NCBI GenBank assembly: GCA_027056825.1
Contig: JALUJS010000033.1
Coordinates: forward strand, 1-5,875
DNA length: 5,875 nt
Reading direction: 5' to 3'
DNA from: Candidatus Krumholzibacteriia bacterium
GTDB lineage: Bacteria > Krumholzibacteriota > Krumholzibacteriia > LZORAL124-64-63
Below are positions 1 through 5,713 of the stretch, piece by piece. The number at the start of each line of letters is the position of its first letter. Positions within the stretch are counted from its first letter, which is position 1. The notes beneath the pieces are model-generated. The model did not search any database. It saw only the letters and a list, made by a program, of their open reading frames with translations, and had not been told where the DNA came from. The translations under genes were made by a program, and so were the position numbers.

Positions 1-2
1 AT

Positions 3-1406
3 CATGACCTCTTCCACCAGGATCCCGGGGATCATCAGGCGGCGGCCGCAGGCGGCGCGCCCCGCTCTCCCCTCGCCGACCGCATGCGTCCGGCCAGCCT
101 CGACGAGATGGTCGGCCAGCAGGAGATCATCGGCCCCGGCGGTCCGCTGCGCTCGTTGATCACCGGCGGCGTGCTGCCCTCGCTGTTGCTGTGGGGTCCG
201 CCCGGTTGCGGCAAGACCACCCTGGCGCGCCTGGTGGCCCGCCACGCGGACGCCGCCTTCATGGAATTCAGCGCGGTGTCGGTAGGTTCCCGGGAGTTGA
301 AGGCCGTCATGGCCGAGGCCGCCAGGCTCAAGCAGGCCACCGGCCGGCGCACGATCCTGTTCCTCGACGAGATCCACCGCTTCAACAAGGCCCAGCAGGA
401 CGCCCTGCTGCCCTGGGTCGAACGCGGCGACGTGATCCTCATCGGTGCAACCACCGAGAATCCCTCCTTCGAGATCAACAGCGCCCTGATCTCCCGCACG
501 CGGCTGTTCATCCTCAAGCCCCTGGAAACCGGTGACATCGCCGTCCTGCTGCGCAGGGCGCTGGCCGCGCCGGAAGGTCTGGGCGGCGCCGTCACCCTGA
601 CCGACGAGGCCATCGAGGCCCTGGCGCTGATGAGCGAGGGCGACGCCCGCGGAGCCCTGGGCCTGCTGGAGACCGTCGCCATGGTGGCCGCCGCGGACGA
701 GCCGTCCGGGGTGCCGCCGCCGGTCGTGGACCTCCGGCGCGTGGAGACCATCATCGCCTCCCGCGCCCCGCGCTACGACAAGGCCGGCGAGGAGCACTTC
801 AACCTCATCAGCGCCCTGCACAAGAGCCTGCGCAACAGCGACGTCCAGGCCGGCCTGTACTGGCTGGGCCGCATGCTCGAGGGCGGCGAGACGCCGCTGT
901 ATATCGCCCGCCGGCTGGTGCGCTTCGCAAGCGAGGATGTGGGGCTGGCCGACCCCCAGGCCCTGGTCCAGGCCCTCGCCGCGCGGGACGCCGTGCACTT
1001 CCTGGGCCGCCCCGAGGGGGACCTGGCCCTGGCCCAGGCCGTGGTCTACCTGGCCCTTTGTCCCAAGAGCAACGCCCTTTACACCGCGCACAAAGCTGTT
1101 GTGAAGGAGGTCGCGCGGGGGGACAATCCCCCCGTGCCCGCGCAGTTGCGCAACGCCCCCACCCGGCTCATGAAGCAGGCCGGGTACGGCAAGGGGTATG
1201 TCTACGCCCACGACACCACCGCGGGCATCGCCGCCATGTCCTGCCTGCCCGACAGCCTGGCCGACCGCGTCTTCTACCGGCCCGGCAAACGGGGCTTCGA
1301 GGCGGAACTGGCCGCCCGCCTGGAGAAGATCCGCCGCTGGCACGAGCGCCACCGGCAACAGGGAGACGGTCCCTCCGCGGACCGGGACCCGGAAGGAGAA
1401 TCATGA
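3..1406 (+). CDS. rarA: Replication-associated recombination protein A, RarA/MgsA (AAA+ ATPase), 5' end truncated by window
   Basis: RarA is a tetrameric DNA-dependent ATPase that acts in the cytoplasm at stalled replication forks and single-strand gaps (family: RarA/MgsA, Mgs1/WRNIP1). Numbering from Met at 84: Walker A GPPGCGKT at 38-45, Walker B ILFLDE at 91-96 followed by IHRFNKAQQD, sensor-1 stretch GATTENPSF at 121-129, and a likely arginine finger in SRTR at 137-140. The C-terminal clamp-loader-like and MgsA tetramerisation part follows, with HFNLISALHKSLRNSD near 238-253, RMLEGGETPLYIARR near 263-277, PKSNALYTA near 327-335 and GYGKGYVYAHD near 367-377. Met84 is probably not the start: the frame is open to the left edge, contains no ATG, GTG or TTG between 3 and 83, and the residues just before Met84 (PLADR, giving PLADRMRP) belong to the conserved N-terminus. 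The true start therefore lies outside, probably only a few codons away. The stop TGA at 1404-1406 overlaps the pfkA start. From Met84 the product has 440 residues; E. coli RarA has 447. Confidence 0.96.
   Translation, partial: HDLFHQDPGDHQAAAAGGAPRSPLADRMRPASLDEMVGQQEIIGPGGPLRSLITGGVLPSLLLWGPPGCGKTTLARLVARHADAAFMEFSAVSVGSRELKAVMAEAARLKQATGRRTILFLDEIHRFNKAQQDALLPWVERGDVILIGATTENPSFEINSALISRTRLFILKPLETGDIAVLLRRALAAPEGLGGAVTLTDEAIEALALMSEGDARGALGLLETVAMVAAADEPSGVPPPVVDLRRVETIIASRAPRYDKAGEEHFNLISALHKSLRNSDVQAGLYWLGRMLEGGETPLYIARRLVRFASEDVGLADPQALVQALAARDAVHFLGRPEGDLALAQAVVYLALCPKSNALYTAHKAVVKEVARGDNPPVPAQLRNAPTRLMKQAGYGKGYVYAHDTTAGIAAMSCLPDSLADRVFYRPGKRGFEAELAARLEKIRRWHERHRQQGDGPSADRDPEGES
1391..1398 (+). 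promoter_or_regulatory. Ribosome binding site of pfkA inside the end of rarA
   Basis: GGAAGGAG lies 4 bases before the ATG at 1403, within the last codons of rarA. Together with the ATGA overlap (1403-1406) it fixes the pfkA start and suggests that ribosomes ending on rarA can restart on pfkA. Confidence 0.75.
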
Positions 1407-2362
1407 AGCGAATCGGAGTGTTGACCGGCGGCGGCGACGCGGCCGGCATGAACCCCGCCCTGCGGGCGGTGGTGCGTACGGCCAGCCAGGAGGGCGTCGA
1501 GGTGATCGGCATCCTCAAGGGTTGGCGGGGCCTGGCCGAGGGCACATGGGAGACCCTGACTCCATCGTCGGTCTCGGGCATCCTGGCCCGTGGCGGCACC
1601 ATCCTGCGAACCTTCCGCTACCCGGAGTTCGCCACCGACGAGGGGACGAAACCGGTGGCCCGCACCCTGAAGAAGCTCAAGCTCGATGGGCTGGTCGTCA
1701 TCGGCGGCGACGGGAGCTTCCGCGGGGCCCGGAAGCTGGAAGCCGAGTTCGGGCTGCCGGTCATCGGGATTCCCGCGACCATCGACAACGACATCCCCGG
1801 CACGGACATCTCCATCGGCTTCGACACCGCCCTGAACATCGCCATCGACGCGGTGGACAAGGTGCGCGACACGGCCACAAGCCACGGGCGCATCTTCGTG
1901 ATCGAGGTCATGGGGCGCGAGTACGGGCTGCTGGCCGCCCAGGTGGCCATCGCCACCGGGGCCGAGGAAGCCCTGCTGCCGGAGGTCCCCTTCAACCTGG
2001 ACGACCTGGCCCGGCGCATCGTCCAGGGCTACGACCGGGGCAAGCAGCACGCCATCATCATCGTGGCCGAGGGCGCGGCCAAGGCCTCGTACGTGACCTT
2101 CGAGATCAAGGAGCGCATCCAGCGCGGGGTGCGCATGGTCGTGCTCGGCCATATCCAGCGGGGCGGGTCCCCCTCGGGGTACGACCGCATCCTGGCCTCA
2201 CGCCTGGGACACCACGCCACCAGGCTGCTGCTGGAAGGCAAGCACGACGTGATGGTGGGCCTGGTCGCCAACAAGATCAAGACCTCCAGCCTGGAGAAGA
2301 ACACCAGGATCTCGGCCAAGGCCGTTCTGCGGGACGCCCGCCTGATGGAAACCCTGGTCTAA
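1403..2362 (+). CDS. pfkA: ATP-dependent 6-phosphofructokinase
   Basis: Phosphorylates fructose 6-phosphate to fructose 1,6-bisphosphate, the committing step of glycolysis, in the cytoplasm. The product has 319 residues, as in the short bacterial PfkA family (E. coli 320). Visible motifs: N-terminal LTGGGDAAGMN at 7-17, GGDGS at 101-105, ATIDND at 125-130 with the catalytic base D128, EVMGR at 168-172 with R172 for the sugar phosphate, E223, R244, and GHIQRGGSP at 249-257 with H250 and R253, then YDRILASRLG. Gly at 104 (Asp in pyrophosphate-using enzymes) and Ala at 125 (Lys there) argue for ATP as donor. In the allosteric site R21, R25, R155, E188, R212 and K214 are kept, but the positions of E. 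coli R54 and D59 are Pro54 and Gly59, so ADP/PEP control may differ. The start overlaps the rarA stop and has a good ribosome binding site, so both genes probably share a transcript. The alternative upstream Met at 1058 in the same frame lies inside rarA and is not credible. Confidence 0.96.
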   Translation: MKRIGVLTGGGDAAGMNPALRAVVRTASQEGVEVIGILKGWRGLAEGTWETLTPSSVSGILARGGTILRTFRYPEFATDEGTKPVARTLKKLKLDGLVVIGGDGSFRGARKLEAEFGLPVIGIPATIDNDIPGTDISIGFDTALNIAIDAVDKVRDTATSHGRIFVIEVMGREYGLLAAQVAIATGAEEALLPEVPFNLDDLARRIVQGYDRGKQHAIIIVAEGAAKASYVTFEIKERIQRGVRMVVLGHIQRGGSPSGYDRILASRLGHHATRLLLEGKHDVMVGLVANKIKTSSLEKNTRISAKAVLRDARLMETLV

Positions 2363-2379
2363 TCCCGGCAACAACCCCT

Positions 2380-2414
2380 AAAAAAAAAGGCGGAGCCCGA
2401 CGGGCTCCGCCTTT
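2380..2414. terminator. Intrinsic hairpin terminator between convergent genes, strongest for the minus strand
   Basis: The arms GGCGGAGCCC (2389-2398) and GGGCTCCGCC (2402-2411) pair perfectly around the loop GAC and are extended by three A-T pairs. On the minus strand the stem is followed by nine T (A at 2380-2388), a classic intrinsic terminator for the lipoprotein gene that ends at 2430. On the plus strand only TTT (2412-2414) follows, so it should end pfkA transcripts less efficiently. It begins 17 bases after the pfkA stop. Confidence 0.93.
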
Positions 2415-2429
2415 GCGTCGTGCGGCGGG

Positions 2430-3311
2430 TCAGGGAGTACCCTGGACGAAACTGTTGGCGAACTTGAACCAGTTGATCTGCATGGTGCCGATCACGTGGC
2501 CCAGGCCCGGGTGCTCCACCTTGCGCTCGCTGTACTTGTCGTTCAGCGAGACGATGGAGAACGACCCCACCAGGGGGTAGTCCTGGTCCTTCATCAGGTG
2601 CAGCATCCAGTCGGCGCCCTTGTCCAGGTTGACGATCTGCAGGGAGGCGTTGGGGAACACCGCGTACCAGGCGTAGTCCTCGGGGCCGGGATTGGCGGCC
2701 TTGTCCTCGGGCAGGTTGTGCTTGGGAACGTAGACGAAGGTCTCGATGCCCGACTGCACGGCCTTCAGCTCGTCGCCCTCATTCTCGGGCAGATACACCG
2801 AGCGGGCTTCCTTGATGGCGCTGGTCTTCCAGCCCAGGTCGGGCAGGGGGGCGCCGGGAGTCTCCAGATCGACCTGGCCGCTGCGCAGCAGCTTGGGCAG
2901 CACGTAACCCACGGGATCGGGGATGCTGTCCCGCTCGATGACGCCGTTGCGCTTGATGCGCTTGAGGACCAGGTGGGTCGGCTGCGGCGAGAAGGCCTTG
3001 CGGACGCCCAGCAAAGCGCCGGCAAGACCCTGGTAGATGTTCTCCATGTCCTGGCCGACCAGGAATTCAAGCAGGTTGCCGTCGCGGATCATGGCCACGT
3101 CGCCCCGGACGTATTCGAACTCGGGGCAGTCGATCTCGAACAGGAAGTTCGCGCTCAGCGTATCCCCCTTGATGACCCGGCTCAGGGAGCTGTAGACGTA
3201 GGGGTCGACCTCTTCCTTCCCCCCGCAGCCGACCAAACCGATGAGGGTCACGGCCGCCAGGGCCAGCAGAAGGGCGGACGAAGCGCGACGCGCCGAATAA
3301 ACACCGAACAT
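2430..3311 (-). CDS. Uncharacterised lipoprotein, probably exported to the cell envelope
   Basis: I do not recognise the family. The 293-residue product starts with a lipoprotein signal peptide: basic residues (ARR, 7-9), a hydrophobic core (about 11-26), and the lipobox LVGC at 26-29 with Cys29 as the predicted lipidated residue. Gly30-Gly31 after it, with no Asp at +2, would let the Lol pathway carry it to the outer membrane in a Gram-negative cell. The mature part of about 265 residues has no further membrane segment, is of mixed charge and holds one other Cys (C62); a compact soluble domain is likely. The C-terminal third is rich in aromatic residues (DYAWYAVFP near 212-220, INWFKF at 279-284). 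No catalytic motif is evident. The ATG at 3309-3311 is supported by GGGAGGT (minus strand, 3324-3318) six bases ahead. It has its own promoter (3390-3418) and terminator (2380-2414), so it appears to be monocistronic. Confidence 0.87.
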   Translation of the reverse strand: MFGVYSARRASSALLLALAAVTLIGLVGCGGKEEVDPYVYSSLSRVIKGDTLSANFLFEIDCPEFEYVRGDVAMIRDGNLLEFLVGQDMENIYQGLAGALLGVRKAFSPQPTHLVLKRIKRNGVIERDSIPDPVGYVLPKLLRSGQVDLETPGAPLPDLGWKTSAIKEARSVYLPENEGDELKAVQSGIETFVYVPKHNLPEDKAANPGPEDYAWYAVFPNASLQIVNLDKGADWMLHLMKDQDYPLVGSFSIVSLNDKYSERKVEHPGLGHVIGTMQINWFKFANSFVQGTP

Positions 3312-3317
3312 GAACCA

Positions 3318-3324
3318 ACCTCCC
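3318..3324 (-). promoter_or_regulatory. Ribosome binding site of the lipoprotein gene
   Basis: On the minus strand GGGAGGT precedes the ATG at 3311 with a 6-base spacer. It supports this start, which is also the one that gives a complete signal peptide. Confidence 0.75.
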
Positions 3325-3389
3325 TGAGGGTCTGCATTGAGCCTTGCCGGTGGGATGCAAGGAGTTCCTCCCGCCGCACACGGAAACGG

Positions 3390-3418
3390 ATCCTATGGGC
3401 CCCGGCGGGGATCGTCAA
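3390..3418 (-). promoter_or_regulatory. Predicted sigma70-type promoter of the lipoprotein gene
   Basis: On the minus strand TTGACG (3418-3413, five of six consensus bases) and TAGGAT (3395-3390, four of six, including the important first TA and last T) are separated by exactly 17 bases. Transcription would begin near 3383 and leave a leader of about 70 bases before the ATG at 3311. The spacer is a G/C-rich near-palindrome (GCCGGGGCCC region). Assignment is by consensus match only. Confidence 0.6.
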
Positions 3419-3431
3419 CCAAAGCTTGGTT
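3417..3431. repeat. Inverted repeat overlapping the -35 box, possible operator
   Basis: AACCAA (3417-3422) and TTGGTT (3426-3431) form a perfect 6-bp inverted repeat around a 3-base centre. Its left end overlaps the last bases of the predicted -35 box of the lipoprotein promoter. A dimeric regulator bound here would sit at the upstream edge of RNA polymerase. The function is inferred from position only. Confidence 0.45.
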
Positions 3432-3469
3432 TAACCCGCCTGATTCCTGAAGGAGCTGCTGCGGGTTAA
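3431..3469. repeat. 9-bp inverted repeat (hairpin) in the gap downstream of the 220-residue gene
   Basis: TTAACCCGC (3431-3439) and GCGGGTTAA (3461-3469) are perfect inverted copies with 21 bases between them. Inside, TTCCTGAAGGAG can form a small second stem. It abuts the 3417-3431 repeat on one side and the 3470-3487 hairpin on the other. It lies about 75 bases past the stop of the minus-strand gene ending at 3543. No run of T follows on either strand, so it is not a typical intrinsic terminator. Confidence 0.6.
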
Positions 3470-3487
3470 GCCCCATGAAAGTGGGGC
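3470..3487. repeat. Compact hairpin with a GAAA tetraloop (plus-strand reading)
   Basis: GCCCCAT (3470-3476) and GTGGGGC (3481-3487) pair over seven positions, the last a G-U wobble, closing a GAAA tetraloop on the plus strand. On the minus strand the loop is TTTC and only TTAA follows the stem. It could be a weak transcription end or an RNA 3'-end stabiliser for the tnaA operon. Confidence 0.5.
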
Positions 3488-3542
3488 ATCGGGCGGAAAA
3501 ATGCAAGTCGAGGGTCGGGGAATATCCGTGCCTGCGGGTTCG

Positions 3543-4205
3543 TCACGGGCCGGGCAGCCTCCCCACCGCTTCCAGGACCTCCTGCTGGGTGCGCAACCCT
3601 CCCTCCCACAGGGCGACGAAGATGTCCCAGTGGGCAGGCAACAACACCCCTGCGGCGGCGAAATGGCGGGAAAACATGGCCCGTCGCCCGGTGCGATCGA
3701 ATCCCGGCAGGCCTTGGGCCTCGAGCCGGCCGTCCACGGTGACGGCCCATGCCTCCTGGAAGCCCTCGGCCAGCGGCGCCGGCACCAGGGCGGGGTCCAC
3801 CCTGCCGGTGAGCACATCGTGGGCGAACAGGAAGTGGTGATGCAGGTAGCGCTCGGCTGCAATGGGTGAGAAATCACCCGGGGCCGGCGGCGCAGCACCC
3901 CGCCCGGAGGCCCGGTATTCCCATATTTCCGGGGCCAGCCCCATCAGGGGCGGCCGCTCGGCCCCACGCAGGAAGGCGGTGTCGCTGCAATAGAACACCA
4001 ACACCCGCTTGCCGGCGTTCTCGGGATCCCGGGTTCCGAACCAGGGGGCGGCCTCCCGGGCGCGGTCGTCCACGCAGACCAGGACCTCGGGCACGGGCCA
4101 AGCGTCGGCCACCGCGGCCAGGGCCGCGGTGGCCGCCTCGCGGAGCAGCACGGCGAGTCCCTCGGCAAGACCCGTCACCCGTACCTCCGGCCCGCGGTCG
4201 CTCAC
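3543..4205 (-). CDS. Unidentified 220-residue protein, translationally coupled to tnaA
   Basis: I do not recognise the family. The chosen start is GTG at 4205-4203, which overlaps the tnaA stop TGA as GTGA; the frame is open further upstream but only inside tnaA, where it is a shadow. The site upstream (GGCGGGGGACCAGG) is G-rich but a poor ribosome binding site, so coupling to tnaA translation is likely. The product is soluble, with no signal peptide or membrane helix. Seen in order: an Ala/Leu-rich amphipathic stretch at about 14-34; strand-like PVPEVLVCVDD at 38-47; KRVLVFYCSDTAFL at 67-79; APEIWEYRA at 91-99; a Pro/Gly/Ala linker at 100-110; a histidine cluster in ERYLHHHFLFAHD at 118-130 (H122-H124, H129); and a C-terminal half rich in aromatic residues ending in AHWDIFVALWEGG at 191-203. 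There is no HExxH motif. GTG at 4175 is a weaker alternative start. Confidence 0.8.
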   Translation of the reverse strand: MSDRGPEVRVTGLAEGLAVLLREAATAALAAVADAWPVPEVLVCVDDRAREAAPWFGTRDPENAGKRVLVFYCSDTAFLRGAERPPLMGLAPEIWEYRASGRGAAPPAPGDFSPIAAERYLHHHFLFAHDVLTGRVDPALVPAPLAEGFQEAWAVTVDGRLEAQGLPGFDRTGRRAMFSRHFAAAGVLLPAHWDIFVALWEGGLRTQQEVLEAVGRLPGP

Positions 4206-5608
4206 CCCTGGTCCCCCGCCTCGAAGGTGCCGCCTCCGACCGGCCGCAGGGAGGCCGTGAAGTGGCGCAGGGCCGACGGCTGCCAGGTGATCTCCAGGCC
4301 GCGCCAGTTTCTTCCCTTGCGCATCACCGCGGCGCAGACCTCTGCCACGTAGTCCAACTGCGTATGGGTGTAGACGCGGCGCGGAACCGCAAGGCGCACC
4401 AGTTCCATGGCCGGGTGAACCATCTGCCCCGTATCGGGATCCTTGTGGTCGAACATCAGGCTGCCGATCTCCACCGCCCGCACCCCGCCCTCGAGGTACA
4501 GGGCGGCGGTGAAGACCTGGGCCGGAAACTGCTCCCGCGGCAGGTGCGGCAGGGCGGCCAGGGCGTCCACGTAGATGGCGTGGCCGCCTGCGGGCCGCAG
4601 GTAGGGAACCTCGAGTTCGTCCAGCCGCCGCCCCAGCCGGGCCACCTGACCGATGCGGTACGCCAGGTAATCCGGATCCATGACCTCGCGCAGCCCCTGG
4701 GCCATGGCCGCCAGGTCCCGGCCAGCCAGCCCCCCGTAGGTGGGAAAGCCCTCCCGCAGGATCAGCAGGTTGGTCAGGTCCCGGGCCCACTCGTCGTCAT
4801 TCAGGCAGACGAAACCCCCGATGTTCACCAAGGCGTCCTTCTTGGCGCTCATGGTGCAGCCGTCGGCGCAGGAGAACATCTCGCGGCAGATATCCTCGAT
4901 GCCGCGGCCGGACCAGCCCTCCTCCCGCTGCTGGATGAACCAGGCGTTCTCGGCGAAGCGGCAGGCGTCGAAGATCAGCGGCACATCCATCTCGCGGCAG
5001 AAGGCCGAGACCTCGCGGATGTTCGCCATGGACACGGGCTGGCCGCCGCCGCTGTTGTTGGTGATGGTCAGCATCACCACCGGGATCCTCTCGCGGCCGT
5101 ACTTCGTGAAAGCGTCGCGCAGCTTGTCCAGGGACATGTCGCCCTTGAAAGGCGCCTCGAGGTGCGGGTCCAGTCCCGCGTCGGCGACGCAGTCCAGGGC
5201 GATGGCGCCCAGGTGCTCCACGTTGGCCCGGGTGGTGTCGAAGTGGATATTGCTGGGCACCACGTCGCCCGCCTTCACGCGGGTGGCGAAGAGCAGGCCC
5301 TCGGCCGCCCGGCCCTGGTGCGTGGGAATCACGTGCCGGTAGCCGAAGATCTCCTTCACGACACCCTCGAATTCCGCGAAGGACCGGCTCTGGGCGTAGG
5401 CCTCGTCGCCCCGCATCAGGGCGGCCCACTGCAGATCGCTCATGGCGCTGGTGCCGCTGTCGGTCAGCAGGTCGATGTAGATGGATGCGGAGGGGATCTT
5501 GAACACGTTGTAGCCGGCGGTTTCCAGCAGACGCGCCCGCTCGGGGCGGCTGACACGGCGGATCCTCTCCACCACCTTGATGCGGTAGGGCTCGAAAGGC
5601 AGGTCCAT
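4202..5608 (-). CDS. tnaA: Tryptophanase (L-tryptophan indole-lyase), PLP-dependent beta-eliminating lyase
   Basis: Cleaves L-tryptophan to indole, pyruvate and ammonia in the cytoplasm, as a pyridoxal-phosphate fold-type I tetramer. The product has 468 residues (E. coli TnaA 471, tyrosine phenol-lyase 456). Motifs: YIDLLTDSGT at 44-53, GDEAYA with Y71, THQGR at 96-100, TNNSGGGQPVS at 183-193, FDACR at 213-217 with D214 to the PLP nitrogen and R217, MSAKKDA at 253-259 with K257 as the predicted Schiff-base lysine, FPTYGGLAGRD at 288-298, and RLAVPRR at 405-411. Three positions that separate the two activities are tryptophanase-like: D124 (Thr in tyrosine phenol-lyase), I381 in VEIGS (Arg there) and H449 in LRHFTA (Phe there). 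Much of the rest, such as SCADGCTMSAKKD and GLAGRD, resembles tyrosine phenol-lyase, so the substrate is not certain. ATG 5608 is chosen because it yields the usual MxxPxEPYRIK start and has GGGAGGAA five bases or less upstream; Met at 5668 would add 20 unlikely residues. The stop overlaps the next gene. No transporter gene or tnaC-like leader is seen. Confidence 0.93.
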   Translation of the reverse strand: MDLPFEPYRIKVVERIRRVSRPERARLLETAGYNVFKIPSASIYIDLLTDSGTSAMSDLQWAALMRGDEAYAQSRSFAEFEGVVKEIFGYRHVIPTHQGRAAEGLLFATRVKAGDVVPSNIHFDTTRANVEHLGAIALDCVADAGLDPHLEAPFKGDMSLDKLRDAFTKYGRERIPVVMLTITNNSGGGQPVSMANIREVSAFCREMDVPLIFDACRFAENAWFIQQREEGWSGRGIEDICREMFSCADGCTMSAKKDALVNIGGFVCLNDDEWARDLTNLLILREGFPTYGGLAGRDLAAMAQGLREVMDPDYLAYRIGQVARLGRRLDELEVPYLRPAGGHAIYVDALAALPHLPREQFPAQVFTAALYLEGGVRAVEIGSLMFDHKDPDTGQMVHPAMELVRLAVPRRVYTHTQLDYVAEVCAAVMRKGRNWRGLEITWQPSALRHFTASLRPVGGGTFEAGDQG

Positions 5609-5611
5609 GGG

Positions 5612-5619
5612 TTCCTCCC
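5612..5619 (-). promoter_or_regulatory. Ribosome binding site deciding the tnaA start
   Basis: On the minus strand GGGAGGAA sits just ahead of the ATG at 5608-5606. The upstream Met at 5668 has no comparable site, so this element selects the shorter 468-residue form. Confidence 0.8.
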
Positions 5620-5665
5620 GGTGGTGATTGCGCGGACGGCAGGGCCTGGTCAAACTTAACCGCCG

Positions 5666-5697
5666 CACCGGAAGCGAACAAGGAGGTTCATCCGGTG
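5666..5697. repeat. Stem-loop in the tnaA upstream region
   Basis: CACCGGA (5666-5672) pairs with TCCGGTG (5691-5697), and inside it GAAC (5676-5679) pairs with GTTC (5686-5689). The inner loop is AAGGAG on the plus strand and CTCCTT on the minus strand. If tnaA is transcribed from upstream of 5697, this would fold in its leader about 60 bases before the ribosome binding site. Lacking a T run, it is not an evident terminator for the gene ending at 5714. Confidence 0.5.
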
Positions 5698-5713
5698 AAT
5701 CGGCACCGGGGGA

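Noticed and set aside
1274..2152. 292-codon minus-strand frame opposite pfkA
   Set aside because: Antisense of pfkA with Asp/Gly/His/Val-rich product; no start signal or motif.
1198..2580. 460-codon plus-strand frame across rarA, pfkA and the terminator
   Set aside because: It is out of frame with two certain genes, reads Arg/Gly/Pro/His-rich, and passes through the hairpin terminator.
3342..3362. Hairpin CCTTGC/GCAAGG in the lipoprotein 5' leader as a riboswitch
   Set aside because: Only a 6-bp stem with a 9-base loop, no known riboswitch core, and the leader of about 70 bases is too short to support one.
2496..3434. 312-codon open frame on the plus strand opposite the lipoprotein gene
   Set aside because: Antisense shadow: biased Val/Asp/His/Gln composition, no motif, and it runs across the lipoprotein promoter and signal peptide, which are well supported on the minus strand.
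3429..3471. Integron attC site
   Set aside because: Core-like sequences match RYYYAAC and GTTRRRY, but 43 bases is short for attC, the inner spacer pairs instead of staying open, and no integrase or cassette array is visible. Kept only as a remark under the hairpin finding.
3866..5659. 597-codon open frame on the plus strand opposite tnaA
   Set aside because: It is antisense to a certain gene. Its long run without stops is what GC-rich third positions produce on the opposite strand, and its product is a low-complexity His/Val/Asp/Gly/Arg mix with no motif.
5625..5685. Promoter for tnaA (minus-strand TTGTTC with TAAGTT, or TTGACC with CAATCA, both 17-base spacing)
   Set aside because: In each case one or both boxes match the consensus poorly (TAAGTT three of six; CAATCA worse), so neither is convincing.
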